From the NCBI GenBank assembly GCA_902579465.1, contig CACHGV010000003.1, positions 73,482-137,481 on the forward strand: 64,000 nucleotides of DNA, given 5' to 3'. Source of the stretch: an uncultured Pelagibacteraceae bacterium. GTDB taxonomy: Bacteria > Pseudomonadota > Alphaproteobacteria > Pelagibacterales > Pelagibacteraceae. This document shows positions 8,862 through 17,684 of this stretch, piece by piece (position 1 is the first letter of the stretch; each line of letters begins with the position of its first letter). The notes beneath the pieces are model-generated. The model worked only from the letters and a program-made list of their open reading frames with translations. It had not been told where the DNA came from and ran no database searches. The position numbers were made by a program, and so were the translations under genes.

Positions 8862-9625
8862 CTATAAGCAATTACAAAAAGAATTAAAGCAAGAAAAGTT
8901 CTGTAATAAACAAAAATATTTAAATTAAAATTTTTTACATAAATTAAAAAATATTTGATTGTTAAATAAGAAACTATAAATGAAAATATTATTGAATATA
9001 AAAATAATATGTTCAAATCTATATTTGCATTCATCGCATCTTTCAAACTAAGTATACTTGCTCCCGCTAATGCAGGTATTGATAGGTAAAAAGATATTTT
9101 TGAAGAATCTACTCTATTGAAATTTAAAAACCTTGAAGCTGTAATTATTATACCCGATCTACTTACACCAGGTATAACAGCTAAAATTTGAAAAATACCA
9201 ATGATTAAAATATTTTTTAAACTTAAACTGGTATCAATTTTTTTTTTAATACTAGATCGGTCTGCAATAAATAATAAAATACCAAATATTAAAGTTGTCC
9301 ATGCTATAACTTTTAAACTTCTTAAATTTTCAATCAGTCCTGACGTATAAATAAAATAACCAACAACAACTAATGGAAAAGAACCTAAAATTATAAGTAA
9401 TAATAAAGACTTATTGCTTAAAATATTTACTAAATCCTTTCTAAAATAAAAAATAATTGCCAAAAGGGAACCTAAGTGAAGACTGATATCAAGTTGAAGC
9501 GAACTAATACTAAAGTTCGATATTTTTGATATTATTATAAGGTGGGCAGAGGAACTTACCGGTATAAATTCCGAAAAACCTTGTACAAACGCTAAAATTG
9601 ATGCTTCTATATATTTTGAAATCAT
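8858..9625 (-). CDS. uppP: Undecaprenyl-diphosphatase
   Basis: This inner-membrane phosphatase (255 residues) dephosphorylates undecaprenyl diphosphate to recycle the lipid carrier of peptidoglycan and other envelope glycans. The two BacA/UppP signatures are present: FVQGFSEFIPVSSSAHLI near the N-terminus and PGVSRSGIIITASRFL in the middle, among about eight membrane helices. Length is close to the family norm. It is encoded alone on the minus strand and is convergent with the DMT permease; its promoter would lie in the 150-base gap shared with gltD. Confidence 0.96.
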   Translation of the reverse strand: MISKYIEASILAFVQGFSEFIPVSSSAHLIIISKISNFSISSLQLDISLHLGSLLAIIFYFRKDLVNILSNKSLLLLIILGSFPLVVVGYFIYTSGLIENLRSLKVIAWTTLIFGILLFIADRSSIKKKIDTSLSLKNILIIGIFQILAVIPGVSRSGIIITASRFLNFNRVDSSKISFYLSIPALAGASILSLKDAMNANIDLNILFLYSIIFSFIVSYLTIKYFLIYVKNFNLNIFVYYRTFLALILFVIAYS

Positions 9626-9679
9626 TAAGGACTCTCAATAGATAGTTAAAAGATTCCCTAAATAAGGCAATCATTTAAA

Positions 9680-9696
9680 TGCATATCAACTATGCA
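9680..9696. promoter_or_regulatory. Palindrome resembling an NtrC-type box upstream of gltD
   Basis: TGCAT-N7-ATGCA lies in the 150-base gap between uppP and glutamate synthase, inside a longer 7-bp inverted repeat (ATGCATA/TATGCAT, 9679-9697). The spacing and half-sites match the known NtrC-family consensus TGCAY-N7-RTGCA. It is about 80 bases upstream of the first gltD start. Glutamate synthase is a nitrogen-assimilation gene, so control by a nitrogen regulator is plausible, but an AT-rich palindrome can arise by chance. Confidence 0.4.
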
Positions 9697-9776
9697 TAAA
9701 ATAGAAAATATACCAAAATCAATGTTTTTCGAAAATATATGTCAGTATATATTACCTAGTAATACTTTAAGGATTT

Positions 9777-11237
9777 ATGCTTCTGTTGTATAAGCCGATT
9801 CAAATGACAAATAAAATGCTTAAATTTGTGGATATAGGTCAACAAAATCCACCTAAAAGAGATAAATCCCAAAGAAAAGAGGATTTTGGAGAAATTTATC
9901 AAGAGTTTATTCATGAAAAAGCTAAAGAACAATCGAGCAGGTGCTCACAGTGTGGTGTTCCATTTTGTCAGGTTCACTGTCCATTAAGTAACAATATACC
10001 TGATTGGTTAAAGTTAACTGCAGAGGGAAGGTATGAAGAAGCTTACCATCTATCCCAAAGTACCAATAATATGCCGGAAGTTTGTGGAAGAATATGCCCA
10101 CAAGATAGGTTATGTGAGGGAAACTGTGTAATTGAGCAATCGGGACATGGAACAGTAACAATTGGTTCAGTTGAAAAATATTTAACAGATAAAGCTTGGG
10201 AAAATGGCTGGGTAAAACCAATAAATGTAAAAATTGAAAATGAACAAAGTGTTGGAATTATTGGAGCAGGCCCCGCAGGATTAGCTTGTGGTGAAGAATT
10301 ACGTAAAAAGGGATATCAAATAACAATATATGATCGGTATGACAGAGCAGGTGGATTGTTAATATATGGAATACCAAATTTTAAATTAGAAAAACATGTG
10401 GTTGAGAGAAGAATTAAACTTTTAAAAGAAGGTGGAATAAAATTTGTTCATAACTTTGAGGTTGGTAAAGACTCTACATTGAAAGAGTTACAATCAAAAC
10501 ATGATGCCTTATTAATTTCAACAGGTGTTTACAAAGCAAGAGAGGTTAACTTACCTGGAAATGATTTAAGTAATATTTTTCCAGCAATGGAATTCTTAAC
10601 AGCTTCAAACAAAAAAGGCTTAGGTGATAAAGTCGAAATGTTTGATAACGGAACATTAAACGCCGAAGGTAAAGATGTAGTAGTAATTGGTGGTGGAGAC
10701 ACGGCAATGGACTGTGTAAGAACTTCTGTAAGACAAAAAGCCAAATCTGTAAAATGCCTTTACAGAAGAGATAGAGAAAATATGCCTGGATCAGCGAGAG
10801 AAGTAGGAAATGCTGAGGAGGAAGGTGTAGAATTTATTTGGTTAAGTAATCCAAAAGAGTTTAGAGGTACTAATAAAGTAAATAGTATTATTGTAGATAA
10901 AATGAAATTAACAGATCCAGATGAAAGTGGTAGAAGAAGACCTGTTGCAGAAGAAAACTCGGAATTTGAAATTAATGCTGATCTCGTGATTAAATCCTTA
11001 GGTTTTGATCCAGAAGATTTACCAGTTCTATTCCAGGAACCTAGATTACAAGTTTCAAAGTGGGGAACAATAAAAGCTGACTTTGATACCTTGGAGACTA
11101 GTATACCAGGTATATTTGCGGCTGGAGACATAGTAAGAGGAGCCTCATTAGTTGTATGGGCCATTAAAGATGGTAGAGATGCTGCGACTTCAATCGAAAG
11201 CTATCTTCAATCAAAACAAAAAATGAAGGTTGCATAA
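9777..11237 (+). CDS. gltD: Glutamate synthase (NADPH) small subunit
   Basis: The beta subunit passes electrons from NADPH through FAD and iron-sulfur clusters to the large subunit for glutamate synthesis from glutamine and 2-oxoglutarate. The N-terminus has the cysteine clusters CSQCGVPFCQVHC and CGRICPQDRLCEGNC that bind 4Fe-4S centres; then two Rossmann motifs follow, GIIGAGPAGLACGEEL and VVIGGGDTAMDC. The start is uncertain: ATG 9777 has AAGGA 3 bases upstream, and ATGs at 9804 and 9816 are also possible, the last giving the usual MLKFVDIGQ start. The stop overlaps the gltB ATG by one base. Confidence 0.95.
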   Translation: MLLLYKPIQMTNKMLKFVDIGQQNPPKRDKSQRKEDFGEIYQEFIHEKAKEQSSRCSQCGVPFCQVHCPLSNNIPDWLKLTAEGRYEEAYHLSQSTNNMPEVCGRICPQDRLCEGNCVIEQSGHGTVTIGSVEKYLTDKAWENGWVKPINVKIENEQSVGIIGAGPAGLACGEELRKKGYQITIYDRYDRAGGLLIYGIPNFKLEKHVVERRIKLLKEGGIKFVHNFEVGKDSTLKELQSKHDALLISTGVYKAREVNLPGNDLSNIFPAMEFLTASNKKGLGDKVEMFDNGTLNAEGKDVVVIGGGDTAMDCVRTSVRQKAKSVKCLYRRDRENMPGSAREVGNAEEEGVEFIWLSNPKEFRGTNKVNSIIVDKMKLTDPDESGRRRPVAEENSEFEINADLVIKSLGFDPEDLPVLFQEPRLQVSKWGTIKADFDTLETSIPGIFAAGDIVRGASLVVWAIKDGRDAATSIESYLQSKQKMKVA

Positions 11238-14200
11238 TGGATATTCAAAACAAAAATCGTAAACTTTTAAAAAAAAATCATGTTTATGATGAAACTATGG
11301 AACATGATGCATGTGGAGTAGGTCTTGTTGCATCAACTGAGGGTCTAAAATCAAGAAAAGTAGTCGAATACGGTATCGAGGCTCTAAAAGCTGTATGGCA
11401 TAGAGGCGCAATTGATGCAGACGGTAAAACTGGAGACGGAGCAGGTATTCATATTGAAATACCAAATGATTTCTTTGCGGAAAAAATTGAAATAACAGGT
11501 CATGAGCACGATAACTCAGATTTATGTGTAGGGATGATTTTTTTACCAAGAAACGATTTTGGGGGACAGGAGCAATGCAGATCAATTGTAGAAAGTGAAT
11601 TAACAAAAAAGAATTTTAATATTTACGGATGGAGACAAGTGCCTGTTGATCCTTCTGTTTTAGGAGAAAAGGCAGAACAAACTAGACCTGAGATTACACA
11701 AGTTCTTTTTACTCATAATGATAAGTCAATTCATGGTAAAGATTTAGAGAGAGCCCTTTATGAAACTCGAAGAAAAATTGAAAAAGAGGCTTTAAGAAAT
11801 CAATTAAACAATTTTTATATTTGTTCATTCAGCTCGAAATCAATAATTTACAAAGGAATGTTTTTAGCGGAGTCTTTATCTGATTTTTATCCAGATTTAA
11901 AAGATGAGCGTTTCATTTCACGTTATGCAATTTTCCATCAAAGATTTTCTACTAACACCGCTCCAAGTTGGGATTTAGCCCAACCTTTTAGATCAATTGC
12001 TCACAATGGGGAGATAAACACTTTAAAAGGAAATATTAATTGGATGAGAATTCACGAACAAGAAATGTTTAGTCCTTTGTTTGATGATATGGAAAATTTA
12101 AAACCTGTAATCCCTGCAGGTAATTCCGATTCAGCTTCATTAGATAATGTATTTGAATTATTAAATATATCTGGACATTCAGCACCTTTGGCAAAACTTA
12201 TGTTAATCCCTGATGCTTGGTCAAAAAAAAGTAAGGTTCTTCCAAAAGATCATCAGCAACTTTTTAACTTTTTAAACAGTACAATGGAACCTTGGGATGG
12301 ACCTGCTGCTATAGCTGCAACTGATAATGAGTGGGTTATTGTAGGTAGTGACAGAAATGGACTTAGACCTCTTAGGTATACAATTACAAGAGATAAACTT
12401 CTATTCGCAGGATCTGAGACAGGAATGATTGATCTAAATGAGAAGAAAATTGTTTCAAAAGGAAGATTGGGACCGGGTGAAATATTAGGAGTAAGAATTG
12501 AAAAAGGAAAAGTTTATACAAACAATCAAATAAAAAACTATTTGTCTAAAGAATACAAACACTTCAATAATCAAATAATTGAATTAGATAAATCATTAAC
12601 TATAGAAAATGAAAAAAGTGAGTTTTCAGGTGCTGATTTAAAAAGGGTTCAACATTGTTTCGGTTATAGTCTTGAGGACTTAGAGTTAATTCTACATCCA
12701 ATGGCTGAGGATGCTAAAGAAGCAACTGGGTCTATGGGAGATGACACTCCCCTTGCAGTTTTATCTGATAAATATAGGCCTCTTTATCATTATTTTAGAC
12801 AGAATTTTAGTCAGGTAACCAATCCCCCTATCGATTCACTTAGAGAGAATAAGGTGATGAGCTTGAAAACTAGGTTTGGAAATTTAGGAAACATACTAGA
12901 TTTTTCTAATCTTACAGAGGAAAATATTTATGTTTTAGATAGTCCAATTTTATCAAACACTCAGTTTGAAAAATTTATAAAGTATTTTGGAGACAATTAT
13001 AAAATTTTAGATTGCACATTTAATACTGATCAAACTTTAGAAGAGGCTATTGAATTATTAAAAAATAATGCTGAAAAAGCTGTTAGAGAGGGCAATACTC
13101 AACTTATTTTGTCTGATAAAAATATATCTGAAACAAAATTACCAATGCCAATGCTGCTATGTATTGGTGCAATAAATACTCATTTAATAAAATTAGGCTT
13201 AAGAGGCTATGCATCAATTAATGTACAAACAGGAGATGCTCTAGATACCCATTCATTTGCAACATTAATAGGTGTTGGAGCAACAACGGTCAATCCTTAC
13301 TTAGCATTTGATAGTTTATATCAAAGATATTCAAAAAAGCTTTTTGGGAATTTCTCATTTGATGAGTGCGTGGGTAGATATATAAAATCAGTAAATCTTG
13401 GACTATTAAAAATAATGTCAAAGATGGGTATATCAGTTTTGAGTTCATATAGAGGTGGATGTAATTTTGAAACTGTTGGATTGAGCAGAACAATTGTAAA
13501 AGATTATTTTCCAGGAGTATTATCTAAAATTTCTGGAATAGGTTTAACTGGTATTGAAAAAAAAATAAGATCTATACATAAAGATGCATTTGATATTCAC
13601 TCTAATATTTTACCAATTGGTGGAATTTACAGATATAGAAAAAATGGTGAAACTCATCAATATCAAGGAAAATTAATTCATCTTTTACAAGCAGCTGTAG
13701 GCTCAAATTCATATGAAACTTATAAAAAATATACTAAGGGTATTTATGGTTTAAAACCAATTAGTCTAAGAGATTTAATTGATTTTAAAAATCAAGAGGC
13801 AATTGATATTGATCAGGTTGAACCAATAACTGAAATCATGAAAAGATTTGGAAGTGGAAGTATGTCCCATGGCGCTTTGTCAAAAGAGGCACACGAAACA
13901 CTTGCTATGGGAATGAATAGAATTAAAGGAGCTTCATGTAGTGGAGAAGGTGGAGAGGATGAAGAGAGATTTAAAGTATTAGATAATGGAGATAGCGCAA
14001 ATTCTAGAGTAAAACAAATTGCTTCTGCAAGATTTGGAGTAACTATTAACTATTTAAATAATTGTAATGAGATTGAAATTAAAATTGCTCAAGGTGCAAA
14101 ACCCGGTGAAGGTGGACAATTACCAGGATTTAAAGTAACAGAGGAAATTGCAAGATTGAGACATTCAACTCCTGGAGTAACTTTAATATCGCCACCACCA

Positions 14201-15733
14201 CATCATGATATTTATTCAATTGAAGATTTAGCTCAGCTTATTTATGACCTTAAACAAATTAATCCTAGGGCAAGAGTCGGTGTTAAATTAGTTGCCTCTT
14301 CTGGTATAGGAACAATTGCAGCAGGTGTTGCTAAAGCTAAAGCAGACATAATATTAATTTCAGGTCATAATGGTGGAACAGGTGCCACTCCACAAACAAG
14401 TGTTAAATATGTTGGTATTCCATGGGAAATGGGCCTAACAGAGGCAAACCAAGTACTAACTTTAAATAAATTAAGACACCTCGTTACATTGAGAACTGAT
14501 GGAGGAATTAAAACAGGAAGAGATGTGGTGATTGCAGCAATGATGGGAGCTGAAGAATTTGGTGTAGCAACAACAGCGTTAGTTGCAATGGGTTGTATAA
14601 TGGTAAGGCAATGTCATTCTAATACATGTCCAGTTGGAGTTTGCACACAAGATGATGAATTAAGAAAAAAATTTACTGGTACCCCTGATAAAATAGTAAA
14701 TCTATTTTCTTTTATTGCTCAAGAAGTTAGAGAAATTTTATCAAGTTTAGGATTTAAAAATCTAAACGAAGTAATTGGAAGAACAGATTTACTAAGACAA
14801 GTCAGTAAAGGATCACCAAACTTAGATGACCTAGATTTAAATCCTTTGTTTGTTCAAGCTGATCCAGGCACAAACAAAAGATATTGTGAAACTCCTATAA
14901 TAAATGAAGTACCAGATACTTTAGACCAAAAAATTTGGCCTGAGATAGAAAGTTTAATTAACAGAAAATTGCCGTTAGAAAATGTTTATTCAATTGAAAA
15001 TACAGATAGAGCTGTCGGAACAAGAATTTCATATAATCTCTATAAAAAATTTGGAAATAATAAATTAGTGGAAAATACTTTTGCTATTAACTTTAAAGGT
15101 TCTGCTGGTCAATCTTTCGGTGCTTTTGGTGTTAAAGGACTTAAACTAATATTAAAGGGAGATGCAAATGATTATGTTGCAAAAGGTCTATCAGGCGCAT
15201 CTATCGTGATTAAACTTCGAGATGAAAGTAATTTAATTTCAAATGAGAATACTATTATAGGGAATACAGTACTTTATGGAGCAACATCAGGATATCTTTT
15301 TGCAGCTGGACAGGCAGGTGAAAGATTTGCTGTTAGAAATTCAGGTGCTACTGCAGTAATAGAAGGATGTGATTCAAATGGTTGTGAGTACATGACAGGT
15401 GGGTCAATTGTAATATTGGGAGAGGTGGGCGATAATTTTGGAGCTGGTATGACTGGTGGTATGGCATTTATATATGACCCAAAAAGCCAGTTCGCAAAAA
15501 AGGCTAATCCTGAAACAATAGTTTGGCAAATGCCAGAAACAGAATACTGGAAAACCTATCTAAAAGATTTAGTTTTAAAACATAATGAGGAAACCAACTC
15601 TAATTTATCAGCACAGATTATTGAAAATTTTGATGATGAAATTAAAAATTTCTTACAAGTTTGCCCTAAAGAAATGTTAAATAAATTAGAAAACCCTATA
15701 ACAAACAAAAGTTTAGTTGGAAAAGCTAGTTAA
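11237..15733 (+). CDS. gltB: Glutamate synthase large subunit
   Basis: The 1498-residue alpha subunit holds, in order, the class II glutaminase domain, the central domain, the FMN/3Fe-4S synthase domain and the GXGXG beta-helix. A short propeptide precedes the catalytic Cys26 (EHDACGVGL), exposed by cleavage. The FMN domain carries GASCSGEGGEDEERF and KPGEGGQLPG, and the cluster-binding CIMVRQCHSNTCPVGVC. The C-terminal domain shows repeated Gly-rich segments. With the adjacent gltD it makes the complete GOGAT enzyme, the partner of glutamine synthetase in ammonium assimilation. It overlaps the convergent hydrolase gene by 8 bases. Confidence 0.98.
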   Translation: MDIQNKNRKLLKKNHVYDETMEHDACGVGLVASTEGLKSRKVVEYGIEALKAVWHRGAIDADGKTGDGAGIHIEIPNDFFAEKIEITGHEHDNSDLCVGMIFLPRNDFGGQEQCRSIVESELTKKNFNIYGWRQVPVDPSVLGEKAEQTRPEITQVLFTHNDKSIHGKDLERALYETRRKIEKEALRNQLNNFYICSFSSKSIIYKGMFLAESLSDFYPDLKDERFISRYAIFHQRFSTNTAPSWDLAQPFRSIAHNGEINTLKGNINWMRIHEQEMFSPLFDDMENLKPVIPAGNSDSASLDNVFELLNISGHSAPLAKLMLIPDAWSKKSKVLPKDHQQLFNFLNSTMEPWDGPAAIAATDNEWVIVGSDRNGLRPLRYTITRDKLLFAGSETGMIDLNEKKIVSKGRLGPGEILGVRIEKGKVYTNNQIKNYLSKEYKHFNNQIIELDKSLTIENEKSEFSGADLKRVQHCFGYSLEDLELILHPMAEDAKEATGSMGDDTPLAVLSDKYRPLYHYFRQNFSQVTNPPIDSLRENKVMSLKTRFGNLGNILDFSNLTEENIYVLDSPILSNTQFEKFIKYFGDNYKILDCTFNTDQTLEEAIELLKNNAEKAVREGNTQLILSDKNISETKLPMPMLLCIGAINTHLIKLGLRGYASINVQTGDALDTHSFATLIGVGATTVNPYLAFDSLYQRYSKKLFGNFSFDECVGRYIKSVNLGLLKIMSKMGISVLSSYRGGCNFETVGLSRTIVKDYFPGVLSKISGIGLTGIEKKIRSIHKDAFDIHSNILPIGGIYRYRKNGETHQYQGKLIHLLQAAVGSNSYETYKKYTKGIYGLKPISLRDLIDFKNQEAIDIDQVEPITEIMKRFGSGSMSHGALSKEAHETLAMGMNRIKGASCSGEGGEDEERFKVLDNGDSANSRVKQIASARFGVTINYLNNCNEIEIKIAQGAKPGEGGQLPGFKVTEEIARLRHSTPGVTLISPPPHHDIYSIEDLAQLIYDLKQINPRARVGVKLVASSGIGTIAAGVAKAKADIILISGHNGGTGATPQTSVKYVGIPWEMGLTEANQVLTLNKLRHLVTLRTDGGIKTGRDVVIAAMMGAEEFGVATTALVAMGCIMVRQCHSNTCPVGVCTQDDELRKKFTGTPDKIVNLFSFIAQEVREILSSLGFKNLNEVIGRTDLLRQVSKGSPNLDDLDLNPLFVQADPGTNKRYCETPIINEVPDTLDQKIWPEIESLINRKLPLENVYSIENTDRAVGTRISYNLYKKFGNNKLVENTFAINFKGSAGQSFGAFGVKGLKLILKGDANDYVAKGLSGASIVIKLRDESNLISNENTIIGNTVLYGATSGYLFAAGQAGERFAVRNSGATAVIEGCDSNGCEYMTGGSIVILGEVGDNFGAGMTGGMAFIYDPKSQFAKKANPETIVWQMPETEYWKTYLKDLVLKHNEETNSNLSAQIIENFDDEIKNFLQVCPKEMLNKLENPITNKSLVGKAS

Positions 15734-16487
15734 TTTTTTTGATTATAGATTTTAACTCTTTGCAAATAATATTTAAATTTTTCTTCGATGAAAGGCTATG
15801 ATCTCCATTTTTTATCACCAGTAGTTTTTTTTCTGCATTAGGAAAAATTTTTAAAACTTTTCTTGAATATATCACTGGAACCACCTCATCCTTCTGTCCA
15901 TGAACCATAGTTACAGGATTTGTATTTTGTAATTTTCTATTAAGAACTTTATTGCTAGTTTTTTTACCATCTAAAATCAGCTGTTTTGTTATTAAATACT
16001 CATAATCACCATTCTTAATTTTTGAGATGCCCTTTTTCAAAATTTCACTTTTCGTTTTTTTTGGAAACTTTTTCCACATAATTCTTGTAAGAAATTCAGG
16101 AGCAGATCCAATTCCTAAAAAACCTTTAATTTGTGAACTATAATATCTATGCATTAACAAAGAAATCCATCCACCCATGCTGGATCCGATTAGTATAAAG
16201 TCATTCTTTTTAACTATTTTACTTATTGTAATTCTGGCGTCATTTGACCATTTAGTTATATTACCTCTTGTGAATTCTCCTGATGATCTACCATGACCAA
16301 AGTATTCAAGAGCTAAAAATCCAAGTTTATTTTGAATAGCAAATTTTAAAAATTTCCTTGGTTTGTCCCCATCAATATCAGATGCAAAACCAGGTAAAAA
16401 AACCACGTAAAGATTTTTTTTATAATTATTTGCTATATATCTTAGATTTTTATATTTAGAAATTCTTAGAAATTTATATTTTTTCAT
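15726..16487 (-). CDS. Alpha/beta hydrolase
   Basis: A 253-residue alpha/beta-hydrolase fold protein. The nucleophile elbow is GSSMGGW, the oxyanion region is FLPGFASDIDG, and the acid and histidine of the triad are likely in GQKDEVVP and NGDHSL. It resembles small serine hydrolases of the carboxylesterase or acyl-peptidase-like type found in alphaproteobacteria. No signal peptide is seen. The substrate is unknown. It is divergent from the glycosyltransferase gene by 42 bases, which must hold promoters for both. Confidence 0.8.
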   Translation of the reverse strand: MKKYKFLRISKYKNLRYIANNYKKNLYVVFLPGFASDIDGDKPRKFLKFAIQNKLGFLALEYFGHGRSSGEFTRGNITKWSNDARITISKIVKKNDFILIGSSMGGWISLLMHRYYSSQIKGFLGIGSAPEFLTRIMWKKFPKKTKSEILKKGISKIKNGDYEYLITKQLILDGKKTSNKVLNRKLQNTNPVTMVHGQKDEVVPVIYSRKVLKIFPNAEKKLLVIKNGDHSLSSKKNLNIICKELKSIIKKIN

Positions 16488-16529
16488 ATAAAGTAATCAT
16501 ATTGATCAAGTTTAAAATATTATTACCAT

Positions 16530-17684
16530 ATGCAGCCTAAATTAAAAGTCCTACAAGTAATTCCTAAACTAGGTTACGGTGGAGCTGAAACAGGTTGTTA
16601 TGATATTGCCCACTATTTACCAGAAAATAATGTTGGATCTTATTTAATAACAAGTGGTGGCGAATTATTAAAATTTGTTGACAAAAAAAAAGTCAAAGTT
16701 ATTAGACTCCCAGTTCAATCTAAAAATCCAATACTTATTCTTCTTAACTCCATAATTATTTCAATAATTATTTTATTAAATGGTATTAATATTGTTCATG
16801 CTAGAAGCAGAGCCCCAGCTTGGTCATGTTTAATTGCAACAAAAATCACAAGAACAAAATTTGTTACCACTTTCCATGGAACATATAATTTCAAAAATAA
16901 TATAAAAAAATTTTACAACTCAGTTATGGTTAGATCAGATTTAATTATTGCAGGTTCAAATTTTATATTTTCACATATTAAAGAAAACTATTCAGAATAT
17001 TTATCTGATAAAAAAAAATTACTATCAATATTTAGAGGTATTAATACAGATTACTATGATGCTACTACTACTCTTGAAACAGATGAAGATAATCTGTTTA
17101 AATCTTGGGAATTGATTGTTGGTAAAAAAATAATTTTATTACCTGGAAGGCTTACTTCTTGGAAGGGCCAAGAAATGTTTTTAGAAGCTTTAAATAAAGT
17201 AAATATTCAATTGGGCAACGATGCTTTCATTGGAGTTATACTCGGTAGTGACCAGGGGCGAGACCTTTATAAAAAAAAACTGGTTAGATTGGTTGAGCAA
17301 TACAGACTCACAAAACAAATACGATTTATTGATCATTGTAAAAATATGCCACTAGCATATAAAATTTCAAATATAATTATTTCTGCATCAATAGAGCCTG
17401 AAGCGTTTGGTAGAGTTTCAGTAGAAGCACAATCCATGCAAAAGATGATTATTGCAAGCAACTTAGGAGGATCTAATGAAACTGTGATAGATGGAAAAAC
17501 TGGTATTTTATTTGAAGCAGGTAACTCAGAAGATTTATCTGAAAAAATTATTAAAGTCATGAGTATGGATCCAAATGAACTTAATAAAATGGGTAGTTTA
17601 GGAAGAGAAAACGCAGTAAAAAAATTTAATGTTGAAAAAATGTGTTTTTCTACTTATTCAGAATACAAAAAACTATTTAATTAA
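16530..17684 (+). CDS. Glycosyltransferase, GT4-like (GT-B fold)
   Basis: A 384-residue cytoplasmic transferase with an N-terminal acceptor domain (QVIPKLGYGGAETG) and a C-terminal donor domain containing LPGRLTSWKGQEMF and the EPEAFGRVSVEAQ motif (E-x7-E) of GT4 enzymes. These transfer a sugar from a nucleotide donor to a lipid or oligosaccharide, usually in envelope glycan synthesis. Its TAA overlaps the thrS ATG by one base, so it leads the translation operon; whether that is functional or just packing is unclear. Donor and acceptor are unknown. Confidence 0.85.
   Translation: MQPKLKVLQVIPKLGYGGAETGCYDIAHYLPENNVGSYLITSGGELLKFVDKKKVKVIRLPVQSKNPILILLNSIIISIIILLNGINIVHARSRAPAWSCLIATKITRTKFVTTFHGTYNFKNNIKKFYNSVMVRSDLIIAGSNFIFSHIKENYSEYLSDKKKLLSIFRGINTDYYDATTTLETDEDNLFKSWELIVGKKIILLPGRLTSWKGQEMFLEALNKVNIQLGNDAFIGVILGSDQGRDLYKKKLVRLVEQYRLTKQIRFIDHCKNMPLAYKISNIIISASIEPEAFGRVSVEAQSMQKMIIASNLGGSNETVIDGKTGILFEAGNSEDLSEKIIKVMSMDPNELNKMGSLGRENAVKKFNVEKMCFSTYSEYKKLFN

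Noticed and set aside
10760..11164. 134-codon minus-strand frame inside gltD
   Set aside because: Antisense to conserved GltD sequence; no domain or start signal.
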